From: Candidatus Amarobacillus elongatus
GTDB taxonomy: Bacteria; Chloroflexota; Dehalococcoidia; Tepidiformales; Tepidiformaceae
DNA: 64,000 bases
Reading direction: 5' to 3'
NCBI GenBank assembly: GCA_016703545.1
Contig: JADJBX010000007.1
Span: 62,001-126,000, forward strand
A program made the translations under genes and the position numbers. Of the stretch, positions 26,262 to 35,265 are shown piece by piece. Numbering within the stretch: position 1 is the first letter of the stretch; each line of letters begins with the position of its first letter. The notes under the pieces were generated by a model, which did no database searches, was not told the DNA's origin, and worked only from the letters and a program-made list of their open reading frames with translations.

Positions 26262-27635
26262 CTAGGAGACGAGCGCGTTCTGCTGCGCCACGGTCTCGGG
26301 CGCTTCGTCCGGGACGGCCTGCAGGGTGAACGTGAAGCACGAGCCGCCGCCCTCGCGCGGCCGGACGCTGATGTCGCCGCCCTGTGCCTGCATGAGCCGC
26401 CGGCACACGGGCAGCCCGAGGCCGGCGCCCTCGCTCGAACCCGCCGTCGCATCCAGCCGCACGAATGGCTCGAACACCGCTCCGGCGCGCTCCGGGGGGA
26501 TGCCGGGGCCGCGGTCCATGACGGAGACCTCGACGGTGCCCTCGCCGGGGACGACCTCGACCTCGATTGGCGCGCCCGAGCGGTCGTACTTCACGGCGTT
26601 CGTCAGCAGGTTCTGGAGGACCTGGTCGAGGTACGCTTCCACGCCGAGGACGGGCGGGACTTCGCCGCGCGTGCGCACGTCGACCTTCGACCCCGGATAG
26701 TGACTGCGGTGCCGGTCGACGACTGCATCGACGACGTGGCGCAGGAGCACGGGCTCGGGTTCGACGACCACGCCGCGTTCGATGCGGCTGAGGGCGAGCA
26801 TGTTCTCGACCACGCGCTGAAGGCGGTCGCCTTCGACCTCGATTTCGCGCAGGGACGAGGCACGCGATTCGGCGTCGGCGTGCTCCCAGTGCCGCTGCAG
26901 GTAGCTGGCGTTCCCGAGGATGACCGTGAGCGGCGTCCGCAGCTCGTGCGAGACCATGCCCAGCAGTTCGTCCTTCGCCTTGCCGGATTCGATGAGCGCC
27001 TGCTCGCGGCCGCGCCGGCGCAGCGCGATGAAGACCGATACAAGCGCCCCGGCGGTGAGCACGGAGAGCGCCGTGAGCGCGATACGGGCGTTCCGTTCGC
27101 GGTCGCCGGCCCGGTTGCGGGCGAAGGTGTGCTGCTGTCCCTCCACCGCGAGGATGCGCAGGAGCGAGGCCCGGACCGCCTCCGTGACATCGGCGCCACG
27201 GCCGGAGGCGATCGCGTCGCGCGCGGCGGCCATGTCCCCGGTGCGTTGGAGGTCCACGGCTTCCTGCAGCAGCGCCATCCGCTGATCGACCAGGCCGCGA
27301 AGGGCCGTCACCTCCGCCTCCTGGCTGGCGTCGTCGGTCGTGCGCGCGGCGAGCGCGTCGAGGCTCCTCGGCAGGCTGGTCTTCGCGCTTTCGAACTTGG
27401 AAAGGAACCCCTCGTCCCCCGTGAGCACGAACGCGCGCACCCCGGACTCGGCGTCCAACATATTGGTGAAGAGCGACGCCTCGACCGTGTAGGTCTGGGC
27501 GGCGTCGAGCGTCGCGTTGGCCGAACGCTTATACCCGGCGAGGCTGATGAAGGCGACCGAGATGAGCGCCACACCCGCGATGGTCGCGGCGGCGAACGAG
27601 AGCCAGAGCGCGGAGGCAGAGAGTCGTTTGGGCAC
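26262..27635 (-). CDS. sensor histidine kinase with CHASE3-type domain
   Basis: 457 aa. TM1 (about 6-30), an outer helical domain of CHASE3 type ('DAESGVRAFVLTGDEGFLSK'), TM2 (about 185-205), then HisKA with the phospho-His in 'GMVSHELRTPLTVI', and HATPase_c with N-box 'QNLLTNAVKYD', G1 'DRGPGIPP' and G2 'SSEGAGLGLPVC'. It should phosphorylate an unlinked response regulator. Start is GTG 27635; the frame is open further upstream. Confidence 0.9.
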   Translation of the reverse strand: MPKRLSASALWLSFAAATIAGVALISVAFISLAGYKRSANATLDAAQTYTVEASLFTNMLDAESGVRAFVLTGDEGFLSKFESAKTSLPRSLDALAARTTDDASQEAEVTALRGLVDQRMALLQEAVDLQRTGDMAAARDAIASGRGADVTEAVRASLLRILAVEGQQHTFARNRAGDRERNARIALTALSVLTAGALVSVFIALRRRGREQALIESGKAKDELLGMVSHELRTPLTVILGNASYLQRHWEHADAESRASSLREIEVEGDRLQRVVENMLALSRIERGVVVEPEPVLLRHVVDAVVDRHRSHYPGSKVDVRTRGEVPPVLGVEAYLDQVLQNLLTNAVKYDRSGAPIEVEVVPGEGTVEVSVMDRGPGIPPERAGAVFEPFVRLDATAGSSEGAGLGLPVCRRLMQAQGGDISVRPREGGGSCFTFTLQAVPDEAPETVAQQNALVS

Positions 27636-27720
27636 GCGCGGTATCGGGAATCCGGGGAGATAGGCGCATGATGTCGCGCCTCCGCAGCGGCCGATACCCC
27701 CGCAACCGACGGCCGGGGGG

Positions 27721-27753
27721 ATCTGTGACGGGTTTGAAACGCCCGTCACAGAT
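27721..27753 (-). terminator. terminator of the crotonase gene
   Basis: Arms ATCTGTGACGGG and CCCGTCACAGAT, 12 bp perfect with a 9-nt loop, start 7 nt past the crotonase stop and lie before the kinase start. Confidence 0.7.
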
Positions 27754-27759
27754 GTCGCC

Positions 27760-28533
27760 TTAACGTCCCTTCCAGACCGCCGCGCGCTTCTCACGGGCGG
27801 CCGCCATGCCCTCCTTCGCGTCCTCGGTGGCGCCGGCGACGCGCCGCATGGTCTCCCCGAACCGGACGGCGTCGGTGAAGGGCAGCTGCTGGCCGCGGGT
27901 CGCCACTTCCTTGGTCGCGCGCACCGCGAGCGGCGCCGCCTGGAGCAGCCGCTCGGCGAGCTTGCGCGCCTCGGGCATCAGGTCCTCGTGCGGCACGACG
28001 CGCCCCACGAGCCCCATTTCGCGGGCGCGTTCGGCGTTCACGCGGTCGCCGATGAGCAGCAGCTCCATGGCGTTCTGCCAGCCGACCTTCTTCGGCATGC
28101 GGATGGAGCCCTGGATCGTGGGCACGCCCAGCTTCACTTCCGGGAAGCCGAACTCCGCCCGCTCGCTGGCGATGACGAAGTCGCAGGCGGCGACGAGCGT
28201 GCAGGCGAAGCCGAGGCAGTAGCCGTTCACCGCCGCGATCACCGGCTTCCAGATTTCGAGGCCGTTCTCGAGCGAGGTCATGCCTGGCGTTTCCCAGAAC
28301 GTCGCGTTCGTGGCATCGCCAGCGCCCCCGCCGCGGAGATCCGCCCCGGCGCTGAACGCGCGGCCCTGCCCGGTGACGATGCCCACCCACGCCTCTTCGT
28401 CGTCGCGGAACTGGACCCAGGCGGCGTTGAGGTCCGCGCGCAGCTCCGCGTTCACGGCGTTCATCGCCTCGGGGCGGTTGTAGGTAATGGTGGCGATGTG
28501 GCCATCGCGTTCGTAGAGCACCGTGCCGGCCAT
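27760..28533 (-). CDS. crotonase-family (enoyl-CoA hydratase/isomerase) protein
   Basis: 257 aa. Oxyanion-hole segments 'AFSAGADLRGGGAG' and 'AAVNGYCLGFACTLV' and the 'FGFPEVKLGV' loop mark the crotonase fold, which stabilises CoA-ester enolates. In the classical hydratase the second loop reads G-G-G-C-E-L-A; here the Glu position holds Thr (GFACTLV), while the other Glu (FPE) is kept. A hydratase with only one catalytic Glu is doubtful, so isomerase or another CoA reaction is possible. ATG 28533 follows GAGGAGG. Confidence 0.88.
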   Translation of the reverse strand: MAGTVLYERDGHIATITYNRPEAMNAVNAELRADLNAAWVQFRDDEEAWVGIVTGQGRAFSAGADLRGGGAGDATNATFWETPGMTSLENGLEIWKPVIAAVNGYCLGFACTLVAACDFVIASERAEFGFPEVKLGVPTIQGSIRMPKKVGWQNAMELLLIGDRVNAERAREMGLVGRVVPHEDLMPEARKLAERLLQAAPLAVRATKEVATRGQQLPFTDAVRFGETMRRVAGATEDAKEGMAAAREKRAAVWKGR

Positions 28534-28745
28534 GGGGAACCCTCCTCGTTTGGGGCCGGAGTCTACGGGAATCGGCGAAGCGCCACAGGAACATTCTCCC
28601 CGTGTGGGCAGACAGCTGGAAGAATGCGCGCAGGGAACCGGGAAAGACGATCCATGCGCATTCGTGGAATTGCAATGTCCGTGTAACGGTCTGACATGGG
28701 ACCGGGCAGTATTCTGGGCCCCACCCCGGTTTGGAGCAGACACGA

Positions 28746-29301
28746 ATGGCCCTTCGAATCGCATTGGTCGCTGCCTGCGCTGTGCTGGCGACGGCCCTCT
28801 CGACGGCATCGGTGGCGGCGCAGGCGAGCCCGTCACCATCGGCCTCCGCCACCGCGAGCAGCACGCCGTCGCCCTCGCCGACGACTCCCACCACGACCGC
28901 GACGACGACGACCACCGTCACGGCCACGACCACCACAACCACAACGCCGTCCGCCACGGCAACGGCGACCGGCGGCGCGGGCTCGACCGTCACCGCGACG
29001 GCGACGGCGACCTCGGGCACGGCAACCGCCACCGCGACGCGCACGAACACGCCCGTCGCCACGGCAACGGCCACCCGCACGAACACGCCCATCCCCTCGG
29101 CCACGCCGAACGCCAGCGCGACCTCCGGTGCGAACCAGAACGCGACCGCCACGGCAATCGCAAGCGCGACCATCCCGGGCCCGCCTCGCACGGGCAACGC
29201 GGCAGTCGGGCGAGGACAACACCATGGGTGTGCTCCTCGCGGCGGCCGCGGCGCTGCTGACGATGTCGCCCCTCGCGTGGTACACGCTGCGCCGCCGCTA
29301 G
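28746..29301 (+). CDS. Thr/Ala-rich surface protein with LPxTG-like end, frameshifted
   Basis: A signal peptide (about 1-26), then about 120 residues almost wholly Thr, Ala, Ser and Pro with repeated 'TATATRTNTP', then 'PGPPRTGN', then a TM ('MGVLLAAAAALLTMSPLAWY') and 'LRRR'. This is the layout of sortase-anchored or stalk proteins. The last part is in another frame: the GGG at 29208-29210 appears one G too long. No sortase gene is in the window, and the motif is not a strict LPxTG. Confidence 0.6.
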
Positions 29302-29326
29302 TCCCCGGCGACGGCAGCCATGCCCT

Positions 29327-29360
29327 GAACAGGCCACCGGCCCCACCCGGTGGCCTGTTC
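29327..29360 (+). terminator. rho-independent terminator
   Basis: Arms GAACAGGCCACCGG and CCGGTGGCCTGTTC (14 bp perfect, 6-nt loop) followed by TGTTGT, 25 nt past the stop of the Thr-rich protein. No gene is seen from here to 29552. Confidence 0.85.
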
Positions 29361-29552
29361 TGTTGTCCCGGTTCGAAGGGGGAGCTGCCGCGGTGAGGGG
29401 CACCCCCGTTCGCACGGCAGGTGATGCGCCGACGGGGAGGTTGCTTGAGAGCGAAGGGCCGCGAACCTGGTTCCGGGCTGGCACGGGAACAAACGCCTTC
29501 GCACCCGCCACGGCGCCGCCGCCCGCGGGCTGGACGGCGCGCGGCCCGGACC

Positions 29553-30455
29553 CTAGCCCAGCGCGAGACCGATCGCGAACAGCAGTCCGAACACGAGGTG
29601 GAACCGCGCCGTCGCCTTCAGGATCGGGTTCAGGGCCCCGCCGGCCGTGCCGCCGCGGATGGCGGCCACCGGTCCGCGCGCCCACCACAACGACCCCAGC
29701 ACCAGCAGCACGAACGGCGACGCGCCCGCCGCCCACGTCGCGATGGCGGACACGTAGGCGACCGCGAGCAGGAAGAGGTACCACGTGCGCGTGCCGCGGT
29801 CGCCCATGACCACGCCGAGTGTCGTCTTCCCCGTGCGGCTGTCGGTCGGGATGTCCCGCAGGTTGTTGATGACGAGGATCATGGTCACCGTGCAGCCCAG
29901 CGGCACCGCCGCCAGCCAGGCGATCGCCGGCGCGTTTCCCGCCTGCACGTAGTAGGTCCCGACCACCGCAGCGAGCCCAAAGAAGACGAACGTGAACAGG
30001 TCGCCGAGGGCGTGGTAGCCGATGGGCCACGGCCCACCCGTATAGATGATGGCGGCGGCGATGCTCGACAACCCCACCGCGACAATCGGCCAGCCGCCCA
30101 CGTAGACGAGGTAGATGCCGATGGCGAACGCGGCCGCGAAGGCGAGCCACATCCCCGTGAACACTTCGCGCTGGGACAGGAAGCCCATTTGCGTCGCGCG
30201 TGGCGGGCCCAGGCGGTCCTTCGTGTCCGTGCCCTTGCGGTAATCGAAGACGTCGTTGGCGAAGTTCGCGCCCACCTGGAGGAGCAACGCGCCGAGCAAC
30301 GCCGCCAGCGCCGGGAGGAGGTCGAAGGCATCGCGCTGAATGGCGACGCCGGTGCCCACGAACACGGGCGCCATCGCCGCCGGGAGCGTGGGCACACGAA
30401 TCGCGAGCTTCCACGCGCCAAGCTTGGTCGGACGAGGGCGGGCGGCGGCCGTCAC
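29553..30455 (-). CDS. menA: 1,4-dihydroxy-2-naphthoate prenyltransferase
   Basis: 300 aa, UbiA superfamily with about nine TM helices. The first Asp-rich motif is 'NFANDVFDYRKGTDTKD', which binds Mg-prenyl diphosphate; the second is 'NNLRDIPTDSRTGKTTL'. MenA attaches the isoprenoid tail to DHNA in menaquinone synthesis. The GTG start overlaps the menG stop in a GTGA, so the two steps are translated together. Confidence 0.93.
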   Translation of the reverse strand: MTAAARPRPTKLGAWKLAIRVPTLPAAMAPVFVGTGVAIQRDAFDLLPALAALLGALLLQVGANFANDVFDYRKGTDTKDRLGPPRATQMGFLSQREVFTGMWLAFAAAFAIGIYLVYVGGWPIVAVGLSSIAAAIIYTGGPWPIGYHALGDLFTFVFFGLAAVVGTYYVQAGNAPAIAWLAAVPLGCTVTMILVINNLRDIPTDSRTGKTTLGVVMGDRGTRTWYLFLLAVAYVSAIATWAAGASPFVLLVLGSLWWARGPVAAIRGGTAGGALNPILKATARFHLVFGLLFAIGLALG

Positions 30456-31147
30456 GCCCGCACCGCCGTGATGGATTGCGCCGCACCCATCATGTGGCGC
30501 CGCTTCTGGATCTTGCGGAAGCCAGCATCGCGCAGCATGCGCACGAGCTCGTCCTGCTCCGGCAGGTACACGGCGGACTGCGGGAGGTAGCGGTACGCCT
30601 GCGCATCGGAGAGCAGCCGCCCCATCAGGGGCACGACGCGGTTGAAGTAGACGCTGTGCCCCACGCGTACGAGCGGGTTGGCGGGGCGGTCGACTTCGAG
30701 CAGGCCGAGGCGGCCGCCCGGCGCCATCACCCGAGCGAGCTCGGCGAAGACCGGTGGAAGCGCGACGAAGTTCCGCAGCGCGAACCCCGACACCGCCACC
30801 GTCTGGCTGCCCGTCGCGAGCGGCAGGCGGAGCGCGTCGGCCTGGACGAACTGCACCGGCACGAGCCGCCGCCGAACGCCCCCGAGCAGCATCTGCCGCG
30901 AGAAATCCAGCGCCACAACGTGGCGGGTGTACTGCCGCGCGAGCTCCGAGAAATCGCCCGTGCCGCTCGCGAGGTCGAGGACGTGGTCGTCATCGGTGAT
31001 GGCGAGGCGCTCGATCAGGCTGCGCCGCCAGCGCTGGTCCATGCGGCCCGTCATCAGGCGGTTCATGCGGTCGTAGCCAGGCGCGATGCGGTCGAACATG
31101 TGCCGGACGGCGACGGCCTTCTCTTCGGGCGCGGGCAGGGCGGTCAT
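30452..31147 (-). CDS. menG: demethylmenaquinone methyltransferase
   Basis: 231 aa, UbiE/MenG-type SAM methyltransferase. 'MFDRIAPGYDRMNRLMTGRM' is the UbiE N-terminal signature, 'VLDLASGTGDFSELA' is SAM motif I, and 'VAVSGFALRNFVALP' fits the family's G-F-x-L-R-N segment. It adds the last methyl group to demethylmenaquinone made with the MenA product. It is the first gene of a menG-menA pair. Confidence 0.93.
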   Translation of the reverse strand: MTALPAPEEKAVAVRHMFDRIAPGYDRMNRLMTGRMDQRWRRSLIERLAITDDDHVLDLASGTGDFSELARQYTRHVVALDFSRQMLLGGVRRRLVPVQFVQADALRLPLATGSQTVAVSGFALRNFVALPPVFAELARVMAPGGRLGLLEVDRPANPLVRVGHSVYFNRVVPLMGRLLSDAQAYRYLPQSAVYLPEQDELVRMLRDAGFRKIQKRRHMMGAAQSITAVRA

Positions 31148-31204
31148 GGCGCCAGTGTGTCACGGACGGCGGGTGTGGGGGAGTAAGCGGCGGGAGGTGG
31201 ACGA

Positions 31205-31260
31205 GCCGTTAGCGGCTGGCCGCTTGCCGCTGGTGGCCGTCGGCTCTCGGCCGTCGGCGT
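31205..31260. repeat. heptad array (GCCGCTG/TCGGCCG type)
   Basis: Eight 7-mers in register: GCCGTTA, GCGGCTG, GCCGCTT, GCCGCTG, GTGGCCG, TCGGCTC, TCGGCCG, TCGGCGT. It lies upstream of menG, in the spacer between menG and the MGDKSPK-type gene. Confidence 0.75.
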
Positions 31261-31327
31261 GGCCAGGTGCGAACGGAGGGGTGACGCAGCAGCCGAAGGG
31301 TCGAAAGTGCCGGCGGCGAACGTGCAT

Positions 31328-31354
31328 GAGGCCCGGGGGTGAGCCCCGGGCCTC
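31328..31354 (-). terminator. terminator of the 33-aa gene
   Basis: Arms GAGGCCCGGGG and CCCCGGGCCTC, 11 bp with a 5-nt loop, 30 nt past its stop. Confidence 0.65.
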
Positions 31355-31384
31355 TCGGTCACACCTGCCTGGTGGACTCGCGGC

Positions 31385-31486
31385 CTACTTCTTCGCTTCC
31401 GTGGAGGAGGCCGCCGGGCGCGCGCTCTTCGCGGTTGCCTTCTGCTTGTTGGACTTCGCCGTTGCCTTCGGGCTCTTGTCTCCCAT
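31385..31486 (-). CDS. 33-aa basic protein starting MGDKSPK
   Basis: ATG 31486 is preceded by GAGGAGG at a proper distance. The product is short, Lys/Ala/Ser-rich and ends in KK: 'MGDKSPKATAKSNKQKATAK' and on. Small proteins beginning with this motif are widespread in Actinobacteria and some Chloroflexota; no function is established that I know of. The spacing, RBS and terminator argue for a real gene. Confidence 0.7.
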   Translation of the reverse strand: MGDKSPKATAKSNKQKATAKSARPAASSTEAKK

Positions 31487-31694
31487 GCCAGCCTCCTCTA
31501 TCGCTACTATTGATGAAACGAAGAATACGCCATCCCGCGGCGCACCGGAACCCCTGCGGCACATGGACGTTCAGGGCCGGTGAAACGCCGGCCTTCGAGG
31601 CACCCGCGGGTGCCCTATCGTGAACCCCGCTCCGTTGCGAAGTCATCGCGAGAGTCCCGCCGGACGATCGCGGGCGTTGCGGGAGCGGCGCCAC

Positions 31695-32210
31695 TCAGGG
31701 GAGCGCGAGCCGGCGGGGAAGGGCGCCCTCGAGTTCGAGCAACGCCTGTTTCATGGCGAGGCCGCCCCCGAACCCGTGCAGCGAGCCGTCGGCTGCGACC
31801 AGGCGATGGCACGGCAGCCAGAGGGGGATGGGGTTCGCGCCCATCGCCGCCCCCACCGCGCGTGCGGCCTTCGCATCGCCGAGCCGGCGCGCCATCCAGC
31901 CGTAGCTGCGCGTCTCGCCGCGCGGGATCTCGCGCAGCGTGAGCCAGGCCTGCTTCTGGAACGGTTCGCCGTCGGGCTCGCAGGGGAACGAATCCATTTC
32001 CGCGCCGCCATTGCCACTGGCGTAGTCGCGAAGGATGCCGAGCACCTCGGCCGCACGCGGGTCCTCGCCGTCGACGGCGCCGAACGCCCGCAGTTCGCGC
32101 TCGCAGGCCTCGCGCGTGTGGTGGAAGAGCGTCGCGCGCCGGATCACGCCCCGTTCGAGCGCCACCCCGGCCCAGCCCATCGCCGTCTCGGTCACCGCCA
32201 GCACACTCAT
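31695..32210 (-). CDS. methylated-DNA-protein cysteine methyltransferase family protein
   Basis: 171 aa. The DNA-binding/active-site domain is complete: 'IPRGETRSYGWMARRLG', the 'AVGAAMGANPIPLWLPCHRL' segment with the alkyl-acceptor Cys in PCHR, and 'LHGFGGGLAMKQALLELEG'. The enzyme moves alkyl groups from O6-alkylguanine to its own Cys and is used once. The N-terminal domain is short but present. Confidence 0.92.
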   Translation of the reverse strand: MSVLAVTETAMGWAGVALERGVIRRATLFHHTREACERELRAFGAVDGEDPRAAEVLGILRDYASGNGGAEMDSFPCEPDGEPFQKQAWLTLREIPRGETRSYGWMARRLGDAKAARAVGAAMGANPIPLWLPCHRLVAADGSLHGFGGGLAMKQALLELEGALPRRLALP

Positions 32211-32253
32211 GAGGTCATGCTATCCGAACGCGCGCGACATCCGCTGTCGCCTG

Positions 32254-32910
32254 TTACCGCGGGGCCGGGGCGGGCTCGGGGCCCTTGCGGTTGAACTTGC
32301 TGCCGGCCGCTTCGGCGCCCTCGCGCAGCACGCACTCCACCGCGTCGGCGGCGAGCCGCACGGCGTCGTCGAGGAGCCGCTTATCCTCACCGTAGGGCGC
32401 GCCCAGCACCCACGAGGCCACGACCTCGGGCTCCCACGACGGCTCGCCGTTCACCGTCGGCCGGCCGATGCCCACGCGCACGCGAACGAAATCCAGCCCG
32501 GCGGCCTGGCCGATGCTCTTGAGGCCGTTGTGCCCGCCGTGCCCGCCGCCCGCGCGAACGCGGAGCGCGCCGGGGGCCATGTCGAGCTCGTCGTACACGA
32601 CGATCGTTCGGTCGAGAGTGCAGCCGGTCCATTGCAGGGCCTGCGTCACCGCCTTCCCCGAGAGGTTGACGAACGTCTTCGGCTTCACGAGGGCGACGGC
32701 CTGGCCCTCGAGAGTGCCAACGCCAATGTGCATGGTGCTGCCCTGCGCCTTCGGCTGGGTCCCGGCGCGCCTCGCGAGCTCGTTCACCACCCAGAACCCG
32801 ACGTTATGGCGCGTGCGCGCGTACTCCTCACCCGGGTTCCCCAACCCGACGATGAGCCATTCCGCCGCGAAACGCGGCCCCGCGGGCTGGGAGGGTTTGC
32901 GGAACGGCAT
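32254..32910 (-). CDS. pth: peptidyl-tRNA hydrolase
   Basis: 218 aa. 'LIVGLGNPGEEYARTRHNVG' holds the catalytic His and the conserved Asn; 'VYDELDMAPGALRVRAGGGH' holds the Asp and the substrate loop, and 'GHNGLKSI' follows. It frees tRNA from stalled peptidyl-tRNA. An N-terminal extension of about 15 residues (MPFRKPSQ...) and a Pro/Ala tail lie outside the usual core. A heptad array begins 15 nt before the start. Confidence 0.93.
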   Translation of the reverse strand: MPFRKPSQPAGPRFAAEWLIVGLGNPGEEYARTRHNVGFWVVNELARRAGTQPKAQGSTMHIGVGTLEGQAVALVKPKTFVNLSGKAVTQALQWTGCTLDRTIVVYDELDMAPGALRVRAGGGHGGHNGLKSIGQAAGLDFVRVRVGIGRPTVNGEPSWEPEVVASWVLGAPYGEDKRLLDDAVRLAADAVECVLREGAEAAGSKFNRKGPEPAPAPR

Positions 32911-32925
32911 GCGGATAGTGTTGGA

Positions 32926-32988
32926 GAGAAAGGAGAAAAGAGGAAGGAGAGGAGGGGTTCGAGGCGCGAGGTTCGAGGTTCGAGCCGT
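32926..32988. repeat. nine-unit heptad array, two sequence types joined
   Basis: Units in register: GAGAAAG, GAGAAAA, GAGGAAG, GAGAGGA, GGGGTTC, GAGGCGC, GAGGTTC, GAGGTTC, GAGCCGT. The array changes from the GAGAAAG type to the GAGGTTC type without losing the 7-nt phase, and lies between the divergent pth and the next gene. Confidence 0.85.
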
Positions 32989-33035
32989 GGCCACGCGCGA
33001 ACCCAGTGCGATTATCGCGTGGTAATATACGTGCG

Positions 33036-33657
33036 ATGGAGCGGCTCTTCGGGAGTTGGCGAACCGGGGTCCCTGCGCCGATGGAGCTGCTGGGCGTGGC
33101 GTTCTTCCGCCTCGACCTGGCGGCGTGGCCCGGTGTCCCGTGGCCAGTGCTCGCGATCGGCGGGTTCCTCGCCTTTGCCGGCGATCGTCAGCGTGGCGCA
33201 TCAAGTCACTGACAGCCTCCCATTGCGCGTTGAGGTGCGCTGGGACCGTCAGCAGCCAACGTTGGTACCTCTCTCGTGGACCATCAGTGACGACGGCCAT
33301 GCCCTCTTCAACGCAACGCTGACGGGCCGTGTTTGGGCCACGGAGAACCTCACTCTGGATGAAGTTTTCGTGCTATTCCGAAAGAGGCGACGCGGCGCAT
33401 TACGGTTTCTTAGGCAGGACATCTGCAAGGGGACTCTCTCCGACGCGTACTTTAAGTTCAAAGGGCCGATCCACGGCCGGGTGCTGCAGGCGGGCGAACA
33501 GATCCCCTTCGATCAGTCTCCGTTCTGCTTTATGGGATATCTCGACCCCCGCGATAGACCACGGACCCAGGTGGAGGCACGACTCGTGGTCGGAATGCGC
33601 GCCCCGCACCTGACCGTGAAACCGAACATCAGCGCGGAGTTGCACCGCGCATACTGA
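33036..33657 (+). CDS. hypothetical membrane-anchored protein, frameshifted
   Basis: About 207 aa when joined. The first 50 residues hold two short hydrophobic stretches ('MELLGVAFFRLDLAAW', 'VLAIGGFLAFA'). The rest is a beta-rich soluble domain with two cysteines ('LRQDICKGTLSD', 'QSPFCFMGYL'). The halves join if one G is dropped at 33180-33181. Its G+C is lower than the neighbours and codon use is less biased, which may mean recent transfer. No family recognised. Confidence 0.5.
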
Positions 33658-33664
33658 CAAGACC

Positions 33665-33925
33665 ATGAACTACTTCGTCCTCGTCTACTCCCGCTCGCGA
33701 GGTGAGCTTCTGCGAGAAATCGAGGTGTTCGACAGCGATCATCCCGATGAGGCGATGGAGCGGCGCTTCGCGCTGGAGCGCGAGTACCCCGGAGAGGAAG
33801 TCGTGGTCCTCGGCGCCGAGAGCGAGGACGCCATCCGCCAGACCCACGGCCGCTACTTCTACACGGTCGAGCAACTCCTCGACCGGCTGGGCGACGAAGT
33901 GGCCCGCATGAGCTCCCGCGCTTAA
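33665..33925 (+). CDS. 86-aa hypothetical protein
   Basis: Starts 'MNYFVLVYSRSRGELLREIE' with alternating beta/alpha pattern and many charged residues; 'VVVLGAESEDAIRQTHGRYF' follows. No signal or TM. Its reading frame, length and codon use look real. Function unknown. It is 8 nt behind the preceding frameshifted gene and may share a transcript. Confidence 0.6.
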   Translation: MNYFVLVYSRSRGELLREIEVFDSDHPDEAMERRFALEREYPGEEVVVLGAESEDAIRQTHGRYFYTVEQLLDRLGDEVARMSSRA

Positions 33926-33939
33926 ACCCCACTTCGGCA

Positions 33940-33981
33940 CACCCGGAACCCACGGGCACTGACCACCGGGCACTCGCACTC
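33940..33981. repeat. short heptad array (GGGCACT type)
   Basis: CACCCGG, AACCCAC, GGGCACT, GACCACC, GGGCACT, CGCACTC in a 7-nt register between two converging genes. More diverged than the others; the phase is carried by the two GGGCACT units 14 nt apart. Confidence 0.5.
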
Positions 33982-33986
33982 GTGAC

Positions 33987-35095
33987 TTACAGCACCACCA
34001 TGTTGTCCCGGTGGATGACTTCGTCCCCGAAGGCGTAGCCGAGGACTTCCGCGATGCGCGCGCTCTTGATGCCCCGGATGCGGGCGAGCTCGTTACTGCC
34101 GTAGTTCACCGTGCCCGCCGCCACACGCCCGCCGGCGCCGTCGCGCACCTCCACGGCGTCGCCGCGGTCGAACTCGCCGGCGATGTCCCGGACGCCCGCG
34201 GGCAGGAGGCTCCGGCCCTTTTCCCGTAGCGCCGCCACCGCCCCGTCATCGACGACGATGTGCCCCCGCGCGACACGTTCCCGAGGATCCAGCGCTTGCG
34301 GCTTTCGAGGCGGTCGGCGGCGGCCGGGATGAGCGTGCCATGGGCGGTCCCCTGCGCGATCTCACCGAGGATGTTCGGGTGGCGGCCGCTCGCGATGACG
34401 ACATCGACGCCGCCCTGGGTGGCGATGCGCGCCGCGTTCAGCTTCGTCGCCATGCCGCCCGTGCCCGGCCCGCGCGCCCCGCCGGCCACCGCCTCGACCG
34501 AAGCGTCCACCCGTTCGATGCGGCTGAGCAGCTTCGCGTCCGGGTTGCTATGAGGATCGGCGTCGTACAGACCGTCGACATCCGTCAGGAGCACCAGCGC
34601 GTCGGCATCGATCAGGTTGGCGACGAGCGCCGAGAGGGTGTCGTTCTCGCCGATGCGCGCCGCCAGCACCTGGTCGAGCGCGACCGCGTCGTTTTCGTTC
34701 ACGATTGGCACGGTACCGGCCTCGATGAGGTCGCGGAGCGTGTTGCGCGCGTTCAGGTATCCCTGCCGGTCGGCGAGGTCGCGCCGGGTGAGGAGGACCT
34801 GCGCAACGACGGTGTCGTAGGCGTCGAAGAGCATGCCCCAGGTGGCCATGAGCCGGTGCTGGCCGATGGACGCGTACGCCTGCCGGCTGGGGATGTGCCC
34901 CGGCGTGCCCCGGCGGCCGAGCTCGTGGCGGCCCGCCGCGCGCGCTCCACTGGAGACGCAGACCACATCCGTGCCGCTCGCCCGCAGGCGCACGACCTGC
35001 CCCACCAGGCGGGACATCGCCTCGATATCGAGGCGGTCGGAGCCGGCCGTGAGGAGGCTGGTGCCGAACTTGGCGACGACGCGCCGGTATCGCAT
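33987..35095 (-). CDS. proB: glutamate 5-kinase, frameshifted
   Basis: About 369 aa. The kinase domain has 'VVAKFGTSLLTAG', 'VSSGARAAGRHEL', 'VPIVNENDAVA' and 'DVDGLYDADP', and 'GTGGMATKLNAARIA' near its end. The C-terminal PUA domain ('SLLPAGVRDIAGEFDRGDAV') is in another frame: one G is lacking in the run at 34263-34267. ProB starts proline synthesis by phosphorylating glutamate; no proA is beside it. Start at ATG 35095. Confidence 0.9.
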
Positions 35096-35265
35096 TCCCG
35101 TAGGTTGCGCGGGCCCGTCGCGAGGGGCAACCCGGCGCGGCGGATTCCCGGCGCGACGCTGACGCGGATCTGCAATCGAAGCCCCAAATCCGTTCGCGCG
35201 AGGCCGGGGAGAGCGCGGCATACGGTTGGAAATGAAGTTCATTTCGCTTCACTCGGAGGACAGCG

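Noticed and set aside
28833..29285. Gly/Arg-rich protein opposite the Thr-rich gene
   Set aside because: It is the antisense shadow of the Thr/Ala repeats and has no independent start signal or family.
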